Assembly: GCF_900110255.1 (NCBI RefSeq) | Contig: NZ_FODD01000024.1 | Span: 90,769 to 154,768 of the forward strand | Source of the DNA: Actinacidiphila rubida | Lineage (GTDB): Bacteria > Actinomycetota > Actinomycetes > Streptomycetales > Streptomycetaceae | Length of the DNA: 64,000 nt | Direction: 5' to 3' | Part shown: positions 23,961-32,795 of the stretch, in pieces | How the letters are laid out: every line of letters starts with the position of its first letter | Numbering within the stretch: position 1 is the stretch's first letter | The notes under the pieces: generated by a model | Seen by the model: only the letters and a program-made list of their open reading frames with translations | Told to the model about the DNA's origin: nothing | Database searches by the model: none | Translations under genes and position numbers: made by a program

Positions 23961-26189
23961 ATGGCCCAGACGAACCACACCAGTGTCCCCGTCCAGTCCC
24001 CGCCCCAGACACCCGAGGGCGAGCTCGCGGCGGACGGCACGTTCCGGCCACGCGTCGTACCGGATCTGGACCCCGAGCCGGCGAGCCTGGCCGCCGCGAG
24101 CGAGGAGTTCGGCGAGGAGCTTCCGGCCGACCGCTTCCTGGACCGCGAGCGCAGCTGGCTGGCGTTCAACGAGCGCGTGCTGGAACTCGCCGAGGACCCG
24201 GCGACGCCGCTCCTGGAGCGCGCCAAGTTCCTCGCGATATTCGCCAGCAACCTCGACGAGTTCTTCATGGTCCGGGTGGCCGGCCTCAAGCGCCGCATGG
24301 CCACCGGCGTGGCCACCCGCTCGGCGTCCGGCCTGCAGCCGCGGGACGTGCTGGACCTGATCCTCACCCGCTCCCGCGAGCTCATGGCCCGGCACGCCGC
24401 CTGCTTCCAGAACGACGTGGCGCCGCAGCTCGCCGAGGAGGGCATCCACGTCATCCGCTGGGCGGAGCTGACCGGCAAGGAGCAGGCCCGGCTGGCCACG
24501 CTGTTCCGGCAGCAGATCTTCCCGGTGCTGACGCCGCTGGCCGTCGACCCGGCGCACCCCTTCCCGTACATCTCCGGCCTGTCGCTCAACCTCGCCGTGG
24601 TGGTCCGCAATCCGGTGTCGGGCCACGAGCACTTCGCCCGCGTGAAGGTGCCGCCGATCCTGTCCCGCTTCCTGGAGGCCGGCCCGCAGCGGTACGTCCC
24701 CCTGGAGGACGTGATCGCCGCGCACCTGGACGAGCTGTTCCCCGGAATGGAGGTACTCGACCACCACATGTTCCGTGTCACGCGGAACGAGGACCTGGAG
24801 GTCGAGGAGGACGACACGGAGAACCTGCTCCAGGCGCTGGAGAAGGAGCTCATGCGGCGCCGCTTCGGGCCGCCGGTGCGCCTGGAGGTCGAGGAGTCCA
24901 TCGCCCCGCGCGTGCTCGACCTGCTCGTGCACGAGCTGAAGATGAAGCACGGCGAGGTCTACCCGCTGCCCGGGCCGCTGGACCTGACCGGCCTGTTCGC
25001 CATCGCCGGGCTGGACCGCCCCGAGCTGAAGTACCAGAAGTTCATCGCCGGCACGCACCGTGACCTGGCCGAGGTCGAGTCCGCCCACCCGCAGGACATC
25101 TTCGCCGCGCTGCGCGAGCGGGACGTGCTGCTGCACCACCCCTACGACTCGTTCTCCACGTCCGTGCAGGCGTTCCTGGACCAGGCCGCCGCCGACCCCG
25201 ACGTGCTGGCCATCAAGCAGACCCTCTACCGGACCTCCGGCGACTCGCCGATCGTCGACGCGCTGATCGACGCCGCCGAGGCCGGCAAGCAGGTGCTGGT
25301 GCTGGTCGAGATCAAGGCCAGGTTCGACGAGCAGGCGAACATCAAGTGGGCCCGCAAGCTGGAGGAGGCGGGCTGCCACGTGGTGTACGGCCTGGTCGGC
25401 CTCAAGACGCACTGCAAGCTGTCGCTGGTGGTCCGGCAGGAGGGCGACACCCTGCGCCGGTACAGCCACGTCGGCACCGGCAACTACCACCCGAAGACCG
25501 CCCGGCTCTACGAGGACCTGGGCCTGCTGACCGCCGACCCGCAGGTCGGCGCGGACCTCTCGCACCTGTTCAACCGGCTGTCCGGCTACTCGCGCCGCGA
25601 GGCCTACAACCGCCTGCTGGTCGCCCCGCGCAGCCTGCGCGACGGCCTGATCAGCCGGATCAAGGCGGAGATCGCCCACCACAAGGCGGGCCGCCCGGCC
25701 TCCGTGAAGCTGAAGCTCAACTCGATCGTCGACGAGGTCGTGATCGACGCGCTCTACCGCGCCTCGCAGGCCGGCGTGCCGGTCGACGTGTGGGTGCGCG
25801 GGATCTGCGCGCTGCGCCCGGGCGTCCCCGGCCTGTCGGAGAACATCCGCGTGCGCAGCGTGCTCGGCAGGTTCCTCGAACACTCACGGGTGTTCGTGTT
25901 CGGCAACGGTGGCGAGCCCGAGGTGTGGCTCGGCAGCGCCGACATGATGCACCGCAACCTCGACCGCCGCATCGAGGCGCTGGTCAGGGTCGCCGACCCC
26001 GGCCACCGCGCCGCGCTCAACCAGCTGCTGGACACCGGGATGTCGGACACCACGTCCTCCTGGCACCTGGCCGCTGACGGCGACTGGACCCGGCACAGCA
26101 CCGACTCCGACGGTCGTCCGCTGCGCAACGTCCAGGAGATGCTCATCGACGCCCGGAGGCGCCGGCGTGGCCCATCAGCAGCGACGTGA
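23961..26189 (+). CDS. ppk: Polyphosphate kinase 1
   Basis: Reversible synthesis of polyphosphate from ATP, membrane-associated in other bacteria. 742 residues, normal length. N domain starts at FLDRERSWLAFNERVLELA, the two phospholipase-D-like catalytic domains carry the phospho-histidine His484 (LKTHCKLSLV) and the second essential His641 (FLEHSRVFVFGNGG). The first ~50 residues are a variable tail. ATG 23961 has a strong GGAGGAGGG. The 3' end overlaps the CHAD gene by 23 nt. Confidence 0.96.
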   Translation: MAQTNHTSVPVQSPPQTPEGELAADGTFRPRVVPDLDPEPASLAAASEEFGEELPADRFLDRERSWLAFNERVLELAEDPATPLLERAKFLAIFASNLDEFFMVRVAGLKRRMATGVATRSASGLQPRDVLDLILTRSRELMARHAACFQNDVAPQLAEEGIHVIRWAELTGKEQARLATLFRQQIFPVLTPLAVDPAHPFPYISGLSLNLAVVVRNPVSGHEHFARVKVPPILSRFLEAGPQRYVPLEDVIAAHLDELFPGMEVLDHHMFRVTRNEDLEVEEDDTENLLQALEKELMRRRFGPPVRLEVEESIAPRVLDLLVHELKMKHGEVYPLPGPLDLTGLFAIAGLDRPELKYQKFIAGTHRDLAEVESAHPQDIFAALRERDVLLHHPYDSFSTSVQAFLDQAAADPDVLAIKQTLYRTSGDSPIVDALIDAAEAGKQVLVLVEIKARFDEQANIKWARKLEEAGCHVVYGLVGLKTHCKLSLVVRQEGDTLRRYSHVGTGNYHPKTARLYEDLGLLTADPQVGADLSHLFNRLSGYSRREAYNRLLVAPRSLRDGLISRIKAEIAHHKAGRPASVKLKLNSIVDEVVIDALYRASQAGVPVDVWVRGICALRPGVPGLSENIRVRSVLGRFLEHSRVFVFGNGGEPEVWLGSADMMHRNLDRRIEALVRVADPGHRAALNQLLDTGMSDTTSSWHLAADGDWTRHSTDSDGRPLRNVQEMLIDARRRRRGPSAAT

Positions 26190-27627
26190 CGTTCCCGGCG
26201 CGGAACGCCCGCCCCTGACCGGCGGCGCCGCGGTCCGCGCGGTGACCGCCCGCGGGGCCCCGGCTCCCGCGGGCCCCGACCCGGCCGCCGCGGCGCCGCG
26301 GCCCCCGGCGGCGGGGGACGCGAGCGGACCGCCGGGAGCGTGGAACGCGATCGACGTCAGGACAGCAGGCCGGGCCACACCGGCCGCCGGAGCGGGCGCC
26401 GACGGCGCCGCCTCCGGTTCCGGCGGCACGCCGGCTACGCACACCGCGCGCACCCGCGCGGACGACGGGGACACGGGGAGCATCACAGTGGCCAGCGGCA
26501 CGGCAGCGTCGGGCGCGAGCCCGGCGGTACCCCCTCCGGCACCCGGCGGTGCGGACGGTTCCGCGGCCCCCGGGGCCGCCGTCCCGGCGGCCGACCACAG
26601 CACCGCGGCGGACGCGCTCACCCGCTACCTGCAGAGCCAGGCCACCGCGTTCCTGCGCGGCCTGGGGCTGCGCGGCGAGGGCGACGGCACGTGGGACACC
26701 CTGCTGCGCGGCAGCGCCCGCCGGATAGCCGGGGTCCTGCACACGTACGGGCCGCTGACCGACGAGGCGTGGGCCGAGCCCTTCCGGGCCGAACTGGGCT
26801 GGCTGTCGGCGACGCTGGGCCGCGAGCCGCAGTACAGCGCCCGGCTCGACCGTCTGCTGGAGGCGCTGCGGCGGCTGTCCGCGGCCGGCGCCCCCGAGGC
26901 CCCCGGCGGCGCGGCCCCCGCGGCGAGCGCCGGCCCCCTCGCGCTGGGCGCGGCCCGCGCCGCCGCCCTGCTGGAGCGGCAGTTGACCCTGGCCCGCACC
27001 CGCGCGCACTCCGCGACGCTCCAGGCGCTGGGCTCCTCCCGCTTCCACGCGCTGGCCGACGCCGTCGCCGTACTCGCCTCCGACGTGCCGCTGACCGCGG
27101 CCGCCGCCGGCCCGGCGGGCGTCGTGCTCGCGCCGCTGGCCGCGCAGGCCCACAAGCGCCTGGCCGACGCGGCCGCCGCGCTGCCGCTGAACCGGGCGGC
27201 GCTCCCGTACAACGCGGAGGCGGTGCAGGCCGCGCTCGGCACCGAGCTGACCACCGACCTGCAGGACGCGCCCTGGCACCAGGTGCGCATCCTGCTGCGG
27301 CTGAGCCGGTACGCGGCCGAGGTGACCGGCGCGGGACCGGCCGGCGACCCGGTGCGGACCGCGGACGCCGGGCGGCTGCTGCAGCAGCACCACGAGGCGG
27401 CGGAGTCCGCGTCCGCGGTGGCCGCCGCCGCCCGTACCCCGCGCATAGCGCCGGCGACCGCGTACGCGCTGGGCGTGCTCCACGCCGACCAGCGGCACGA
27501 GGTGGAGGCCGCCCGGTTCGCCTTCTCCCGCCTGTGGCAGTCCGGCCAGCCGCAGCCCCTGGCCCCGCTCTCCGAGCCGGCTGAGCCGGCCCGCGCGGCC
27601 GCCGTCCCGGGGGCGCGCGCCGAATGA
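26167..27627 (+). CDS. CHAD-domain protein
   Basis: 486 residues. CHAD domains are histidine-rich helical bundles that bind inorganic polyphosphate. The first ~150 residues are low-complexity Ala/Pro/Gly; the CHAD body begins at ALTRYLQSQATAFLRG and contains VHTYG-like (VLHTYGPL) and RTRAHSATLQALGSSRF blocks, with two related halves. GTG 26167 has GGAGG 8 nt upstream and lies inside the ppk 3' end. Position between ppk and a Nudix gene fits a role in polyphosphate handling. Confidence 0.85.
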   Translation: MAHQQRRDVPGAERPPLTGGAAVRAVTARGAPAPAGPDPAAAAPRPPAAGDASGPPGAWNAIDVRTAGRATPAAGAGADGAASGSGGTPATHTARTRADDGDTGSITVASGTAASGASPAVPPPAPGGADGSAAPGAAVPAADHSTAADALTRYLQSQATAFLRGLGLRGEGDGTWDTLLRGSARRIAGVLHTYGPLTDEAWAEPFRAELGWLSATLGREPQYSARLDRLLEALRRLSAAGAPEAPGGAAPAASAGPLALGAARAAALLERQLTLARTRAHSATLQALGSSRFHALADAVAVLASDVPLTAAAAGPAGVVLAPLAAQAHKRLADAAAALPLNRAALPYNAEAVQAALGTELTTDLQDAPWHQVRILLRLSRYAAEVTGAGPAGDPVRTADAGRLLQQHHEAAESASAVAAAARTPRIAPATAYALGVLHADQRHEVEAARFAFSRLWQSGQPQPLAPLSEPAEPARAAAVPGARAE

Positions 27628-28049
27628 CCGGCCCGCGCTCCGGGGGTGCCACGACCGTCCGCGCGGCCGGCACGGTGCTGTGGCGCCGCGCCCCGGCCGG
27701 CGGCGTGGAGATCGCTCTGGTGCACCGCCCCCGTTACGACGACTGGAGCCTGCCCAAGGGCAAGCTGAAGCGTGATGAGGACTTCGCGGCGGCCGCGGTA
27801 CGGGAGACCGAGGAGGAGACCGGCATGCGCTGCGTGCTGGGCGCGTCCCTGCCGGTCTCCCGGTATCTGGTCGAGGGCCGCCCGAAGGAGGTGCGGTACT
27901 GGTCCGCCGAGGCGGTCGACGGGGGATTCACGCCCAACGACGAGGTGGACCGGGTGGTGTGGCTGCCGCCCACGACGGCCCGGCACCGGCTCACCCACGA
28001 CCGGGACCGCCCGGTGGTCGACGCCTTCGTGGAGACGGTCGGGGCGTGA
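27624..28049 (+). CDS. Nudix hydrolase (MutT1-like, single domain)
   Basis: 141 residues with a perfect Nudix box: G-x5-E-x7-REUxEExGU realised as GKLKRDE...RETEEETGM. It opens with AAGTVLWRRAP and closes with RPVVDAFVETVGA. Similar to the N-terminal half of mycobacterial MutT1, which also has a histidine-phosphatase half that is absent here. Substrates of relatives include 8-oxo-dGTP, diadenosine polyphosphates and diphosphoinositols. ATG 27624 overlaps the CHAD stop (ATGA). Confidence 0.88.
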   Translation: MTGPRSGGATTVRAAGTVLWRRAPAGGVEIALVHRPRYDDWSLPKGKLKRDEDFAAAAVRETEEETGMRCVLGASLPVSRYLVEGRPKEVRYWSAEAVDGGFTPNDEVDRVVWLPPTTARHRLTHDRDRPVVDAFVETVGA

Positions 28050-28378
28050 GGCGCGGCGACCGGCCGGGCGCTCCGGCGACCCGGACGGGCCGCCACCGGG
28101 CATCGCCCGGACGTACCCGCTCGGATCCCGGGCGGATCCCGGACGGCTCAGGGGCGGACTCAGGTGCGGGCTCACGGGCGGACAACCCTTGATCGATGCC
28201 TTGACGGTGGTGTACGGAGGCGGCCGCGGAGTGCTCCCTGACGACCGTCGCCGACCCGAAATGTCCGTGACCGCCCTGTGATCCGGTCGTTATCGGGCCT
28301 TTTCCGTAAACCCCACGTGTCCCTTGGACGACACTCCGTACGGCTTCCCGGAGCGTAGCCACCAGCCTGATAGACGAG

Positions 28379-28422
28379 GTTCACCTCGCGTTCACCCGCT
28401 CCCGTCGGCCGCTTCACCTGAT
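28379..28422 (+). promoter_or_regulatory. PHO box of the pst operon; remainder of gap 28050-28530
   Basis: Four 11-mers in exact phase: GTTCACCTCGC (28379), GTTCACCCGCT (28390), CCCGTCGGCCG (28401), CTTCACCTGAT (28412). Units one, two and four carry the PhoP core TTCACC; the third is degenerate. A TAATTT element at 28428-28433 is a plausible -10. This is the classic layout for PhoP activation of pstS under phosphate limitation. Upstream, 28050-28378 holds no convincing gene. Confidence 0.9.
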
Positions 28423-28530
28423 CTGCCTAATTTCGGCCGTACCGGTGAGCGATGTGCCGCCGGGTGGATGCAGAACCACAACCCTCTGCTTCGCCGTCCA
28501 CCGGCGGGCTTTCGGAAGGAACACTCGAAG

Positions 28531-29682
28531 GTGAAGCTTCAGCGTAAGAGCGGGCTGCAGGCCCTGACCGTCGGCGCGGTCGCGATTTCCGGGGCTCTGC
28601 TCCTGACGGGCTGCGGTTCGGACAACAACAGCGGCTCGTCGTCGCCCAGCAGCAGCAGCAGCGCGTCGGGCAGCAGCACCGCCAACGCGTCCGGGATCTC
28701 CTGCGTCCAGGGCCAGATCCTGGCCTCGGGCTCCAGCGCCCAGCAGAACGCCATCGAGGCGTGGGTCAAGAACTACCAGCAGGCCTGCTCCGGCGCGACG
28801 ATCAACTACAAGACGTCCTCCTCCGGCGAGGGCATCATCGACTTCAACCAGGGCACGGACGCCTTCGCCGGCTCCGACTCCCCGCTGAAGCCCGAAGAGG
28901 TCGCGGCCTCCAAGAAGGTCTGCGCCACCGGCCAGGGCATCAACATCCCGATGGTCGGCGGCCCCATCGCCATCGGCTACAACCTGCCCGGCGTGAACAA
29001 CCTGGTGCTCGACGCCTCCACGATCGCCAAGATCTTCAACGGCAAGATCACCACCTGGAACGACAAGGCGATCAAGGCCCTCAACCCGAGCGCCACCCTG
29101 CCGAGCACCAAGATCCAGACCGTGCACCGTCAGGACGACTCCGGCACCACGGACAACCTGACCAAGTACATGCACGGTGCCGCCGCGGCCGACTGGCCGT
29201 ACGAGCACGCCAAGGCGTGGGCCGCCCATGGCGGCCAGGCGGCCGCGAAGTCCTCCGGCGTCTCCGCGCTGGTGAAGCAGACCGAGGGCTCCATCGGCTA
29301 CTTCGAGCTCTCCTACGCGACCTCGCAGAGCATCCCGACCGTCAAGATCGCCACCGGCGCGTCGCAGCCGGTCGAGGCCACGACGCAGAACGCCTCCGCG
29401 GGCATCGCGCAGGCCAAGGTCGTCGGCACCGGCTCGGACCTGGCGCTGGACCTGAGCGCCGCGTACACCACCAAGGCCGACAACGCCTACCCGATCGTCC
29501 TGGTGACCTACGAGATCGCCTGCGACAAGGGCAACAAGGCCAGCACCCTGCCGCTGACCAAGTCGTTCCTGAACTACATCGCCAGCGACTCCGGCCAGCA
29601 GCAGCTGTCCTCGGCCGGCTACGCCCCGCTGCCGACCGAGATCGCCACGAAGGTCCGCTCCACCATCTCCACGCTTTCCTAG
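28531..29682 (+). CDS. pstS: PstS, phosphate-binding lipoprotein
   Basis: High-affinity phosphate receptor of the PstSCAB importer. 383 residues; signal peptide with lipobox LTGC (Cys28) for lipid anchoring, then a Ser/Asn linker and the PBP-like domain with phosphate-contacting segments SGSSAQQNA-like (ASGSSAQ), FAGSDSPLKPEE and DDSGTTDNLTKY. GTG 28531 with GGAAGGA upstream. First gene of the pst operon, behind the PHO box; a strong hairpin after its stop should raise its level over pstCAB. Confidence 0.96.
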   Translation: MKLQRKSGLQALTVGAVAISGALLLTGCGSDNNSGSSSPSSSSSASGSSTANASGISCVQGQILASGSSAQQNAIEAWVKNYQQACSGATINYKTSSSGEGIIDFNQGTDAFAGSDSPLKPEEVAASKKVCATGQGINIPMVGGPIAIGYNLPGVNNLVLDASTIAKIFNGKITTWNDKAIKALNPSATLPSTKIQTVHRQDDSGTTDNLTKYMHGAAAADWPYEHAKAWAAHGGQAAAKSSGVSALVKQTEGSIGYFELSYATSQSIPTVKIATGASQPVEATTQNASAGIAQAKVVGTGSDLALDLSAAYTTKADNAYPIVLVTYEIACDKGNKASTLPLTKSFLNYIASDSGQQQLSSAGYAPLPTEIATKVRSTISTLS

Positions 29683-29692
29683 TCCGACGTGG

Positions 29693-29724
29693 CGGGTCCC
29701 GCGGCCTCCACGGCGCGGGACCCG
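29693..29724 (+). terminator. Intercistronic hairpin between pstS and pstC
   Basis: CGGGTCCCGCG (29693-29703) pairs perfectly with CGCGGGACCCG (29714-29724), 11 bp with a 10-nt loop, starting 11 nt after the pstS stop. Likely partial terminator or mRNA stabiliser giving excess receptor over permease. Confidence 0.7.
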
Positions 29725-29788
29725 TCGCACATCCGGTGCACCGCCGCCGGGGGAGCGCTCCTCCCCCACCCAGACCGGAGAAATCTTC

Positions 29789-30772
29789 ATGACAACCATC
29801 GAAACCCCCCCTGCCGCCGCGCCACCGCGCAAGGCGGCCACCGTGACCCGCGCGGGTGACCGCGTCTTCGCCGCGATGTCCCGCGGCTCCGGCATCCTGC
29901 TGCTCGTCGTCATGGCCGCGATCGCCGTCTTCCTGACGGTCCGCGCGGCCAGCGCCATCTCCAAGGACCACGGCAACTTCCTCACCACGTTCGAGTGGAC
30001 GCCGAGCCTGAACCCGCCGGTCTTCGGTATCGCGGTCCTGGCCTACGGCACCGTCGTCAGCTCGATCATCGCGATGCTGATCGCCGTCCCGATCGCGCTC
30101 GGGATCGCGCTGTTCATCACGCACTACGCGCCGCGCCGCCTCGGCGGCCCCATCGCGTACGTCATCGACCTGCTCGCCGCGGTCCCCAGCATCATCTACG
30201 GCCTGTGGGGCGCCCTCTTCCTGGTGCCGCACCTCAAGGGCCTGAACCTCTGGCTGGACAACTACCTCAGCTGGACCGTGATCTTCCACAAGTCGGACCC
30301 CAACTCGGCGGCCCGCTCGCTGTTCACCGTCGGCATCCTGCTGGCGATCATGATCCTTCCGATCATCACCAACGTCAGCCGCGAAGTGATCAACCAGGTG
30401 CCCAAGATGCACCAGGAGGCGGCGCTGGCGCTCGGCGCCACCCGCTGGGAGGTCATCCGGCTGTCGGTGCTGCCCTTCGCCCGCTCCGGCGTCATCAGCG
30501 CCTCCATGCTGGGCCTGGGCCGCGCGCTCGGCGAGACGATGGCGGTCGCCACCGTGCTCTCCGCCTCGCCGGTGCTCTCCGCGCACATCCTGGACCCGGT
30601 CGGCGGCACGTTCTCGCAGAACATCGTCGCGAAGTTCGGCGAGGCCGACGAGTTCGGCCGTGACGCGCTGATCGCCTCCGGCCTCGTCCTGTTCGTCATC
30701 ACGCTGCTCGTCAACGGCGCGGCCCGGCTCATCATCGCCCGCCGCAAGGAGTACTCGGGGGCCAACGCATGA
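29789..30772 (+). CDS. pstC: PstC, phosphate ABC permease
   Basis: 327-residue inner-membrane subunit with six helices. The first helix is near 35-55; the EAA coupling loop is QEAALALGATRWEVIRL near 210-226, contacting PstB. ATG 29789. Its stop overlaps the pstA start (ATGA). Confidence 0.95.
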   Translation: MTTIETPPAAAPPRKAATVTRAGDRVFAAMSRGSGILLLVVMAAIAVFLTVRAASAISKDHGNFLTTFEWTPSLNPPVFGIAVLAYGTVVSSIIAMLIAVPIALGIALFITHYAPRRLGGPIAYVIDLLAAVPSIIYGLWGALFLVPHLKGLNLWLDNYLSWTVIFHKSDPNSAARSLFTVGILLAIMILPIITNVSREVINQVPKMHQEAALALGATRWEVIRLSVLPFARSGVISASMLGLGRALGETMAVATVLSASPVLSAHILDPVGGTFSQNIVAKFGEADEFGRDALIASGLVLFVITLLVNGAARLIIARRKEYSGANA

Positions 30773-31848
30773 GCCACGCATCCTCGGACGCCAAGCCCAC
30801 GCCCCGCGTCCCCGCCCCCGACAAGCTGTCCTCGCGCCGGCTGCCCCGGTGGAGTCCGCTGGCCATCGCCGTCGGTGCCGTCGCGATAGGCGCGGCCATC
30901 GGCGCCGGCGCCGGCCTGAGCAGCCACATCCAGTGGGGCCTGATCGCCCTGGCGCTGTTCGTGCTCGGCTCCTACGCCATCACCGCCCGCGTCGAGGGCA
31001 CGCGCCAGGCCAAGGACCGCGTGGCCACCAGCCTGATCTGGTCCAGCTTCGTGGTCGCGGTCATCCCGCTCTACTCGCTGGTGCAGACCACCATCAGCAA
31101 GGGCGTGAAGGTGCTGGACGGCACCTTCCTGACCCACTCGATGAACAACGTGCTGACCATCCAGCCCGGCGGCGGCGTCTACCACGCCATCATCGGCACC
31201 CTGGAGCAGGTCGGCATCGCCACCGTGATCGCCGCGCCGATCGGCATCCTGACCGCGGTCTACCTGGTCGAGTACGGCCGGGGCACGCTGGCGAAGTGGG
31301 TGACGTTCTTCGTGGACGTCATGACCGGTGTCCCGTCGATCGTGGCCGGTCTGTTCATCCTGTCGCTGTGGTTCGTGCTCGTCGGCTCGGCCCCGGCCTC
31401 CGGCTTCGCCGGCTCGCTCGCGCTGGCCATCCTGATGCTGCCCGTCGTCGTGCGCTCCACCGAGGAGATGCTCAAGCTCGTGCCCAACGAGCTGCGCGAG
31501 GCGTCCCTGGCGCTCGGCGTCCCGAAGTGGCGCACGATCACCAAGGTCGTCATCCCCACGGCCATCGGCGGCATCACCACCGGCGTCATGCTGGCGATCT
31601 CCCGCATCGCGGGCGAGAGCGCGCCGATCGCCCTGCTGGTGTTCGGCAGCAACCTGATCAACACGAACCCGTTCAGCGGGCCCCAGTCGTCGCTCCCGTA
31701 CTACATCTACCAGCAGTACGGAAACGGCAACGACCCGTCGTACAACCGCGCGTGGGCCGCCGCTCTGGTGCTCATCGCCTTCGTGATGATCCTGAACGCC
31801 GTCGCCCGCGGCATCGCCCGCTGGAAGGCACCCAAGACAGGTCGCTGA
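30769..31848 (+). CDS. pstA: PstA, phosphate ABC permease
   Basis: 359 residues. An N-terminal extension with two extra hydrophobic segments (about 25-70) precedes the six-helix permease core; the EAA loop is REASLALGVPKWRTITKV. FGSNLINTNPFSGPQSSLPYY is typical of PstA (quoted part: NPFSGPQSSLP). Heterodimer partner of PstC. ATG 30769, coupled to pstC. Confidence 0.95.
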   Translation: MSHASSDAKPTPRVPAPDKLSSRRLPRWSPLAIAVGAVAIGAAIGAGAGLSSHIQWGLIALALFVLGSYAITARVEGTRQAKDRVATSLIWSSFVVAVIPLYSLVQTTISKGVKVLDGTFLTHSMNNVLTIQPGGGVYHAIIGTLEQVGIATVIAAPIGILTAVYLVEYGRGTLAKWVTFFVDVMTGVPSIVAGLFILSLWFVLVGSAPASGFAGSLALAILMLPVVVRSTEEMLKLVPNELREASLALGVPKWRTITKVVIPTAIGGITTGVMLAISRIAGESAPIALLVFGSNLINTNPFSGPQSSLPYYIYQQYGNGNDPSYNRAWAAALVLIAFVMILNAVARGIARWKAPKTGR

Positions 31849-31891
31849 CGCGGCCATCAGCAGACCTCGCAGAAAAGAAGTGATCCCCACC

Positions 31892-32668
31892 ATGGCCAAG
31901 CGAATCGACGTGAGCGGCCTGTCCGCTTTCTACGGCACCCACCGCGCCATCGACGACATCTCCATGACCGTCGAGCCCCGCTCCGTGACCGCCTTCATCG
32001 GCCCGTCCGGCTGCGGCAAGTCCACGTTCCTGCGCACCCTGAACCGCATGCACGAGGTGACCCCCGGCGGCCGCGTCGAGGGCAAGGTGCTGCTGGACGA
32101 CGAGAACCTGTACGCGTCCAACGTGGACCCGGTGACCGTGCGCCGCACGGTCGGCATGGTCTTCCAGCGCCCCAACCCGTTCCCCACCATGTCGATCTAC
32201 GACAACGTGGCGGCCGGACTGAAGCTCAACGGCGTCCGCAAGAAGGGCGAGCTCGACACGATCGTCGAGAAGTCCCTCAAGGGCGCCAACCTCTGGAACG
32301 AGGTCAAGGACCGCCTCAACCGGCCCGGTTCGGGCCTGTCCGGCGGTCAGCAGCAGCGGCTGTGCATCGCCCGCGCCATCGCGGTCGAGCCGCAGGTGCT
32401 GCTGATGGACGAGCCGTGCTCCGCGCTCGACCCGATCTCCACCCTCGCCATCGAGGACCTGATCGGCGAGCTGAAGTCCCGGTTCACCATCGTGATCGTC
32501 ACGCACAACATGCAGCAGGCCGCCCGCGTGTCGGACCGCACCGCGTTCTTCAACCTGGCGGGCGTCGGACAGCCCGGCAAGCTGATCGAGATCGACGAGA
32601 CCGAGCGCATCTTCTCCAACCCGTCCGTGCAGGCCACCGAGGACTACATCTCGGGCCGCTTCGGGTGA
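31892..32668 (+). CDS. pstB: PstB, phosphate ABC ATPase
   Basis: 258 residues. Walker A GPSGCGKST, Q loop MVFQRPNPFP, ABC signature LSGGQQQR, Walker B LLMDEP and H loop VTHNM are all intact; IFSNPS near the end is PstB-specific. ATG 31892 is chosen over an in-frame GTG 12 nt upstream. 43 nt after pstA; last gene of the operon, followed by a strong terminator. Confidence 0.96.
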   Translation: MAKRIDVSGLSAFYGTHRAIDDISMTVEPRSVTAFIGPSGCGKSTFLRTLNRMHEVTPGGRVEGKVLLDDENLYASNVDPVTVRRTVGMVFQRPNPFPTMSIYDNVAAGLKLNGVRKKGELDTIVEKSLKGANLWNEVKDRLNRPGSGLSGGQQQRLCIARAIAVEPQVLLMDEPCSALDPISTLAIEDLIGELKSRFTIVIVTHNMQQAARVSDRTAFFNLAGVGQPGKLIEIDETERIFSNPSVQATEDYISGRFG

Positions 32669-32714
32669 TCAGAGCCGCCGTGCGGTGCTGCATGGCGGTG
32701 CCACCGCAAGGCGC

Positions 32715-32748
32715 AGGCCCCGTCCCCCTTCCGAGGGGGACGGGGCCT
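32715..32748. terminator. Bidirectional terminator between pstB and pit
   Basis: AGGCCCCGTCCCCCT (32715-32729) pairs perfectly with AGGGGGACGGGGCCT (32734-32748), a 15-bp stem with a TCCG loop, between convergent genes. Confidence 0.85.
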
Positions 32749-32795
32749 GACCCGTTTCCGGGGACGTGCCGATTCCGGGGACGGCCGGGGTGGGC

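Noticed and set aside
23874..25883. Long open frame (669 codons) on the minus strand opposite ppk
   Set aside because: Its composition is Val/Gln/Arg/Leu shadow of the GC-rich ppk codons, with no ribosome binding site or domain; ppk on the plus strand is certain.
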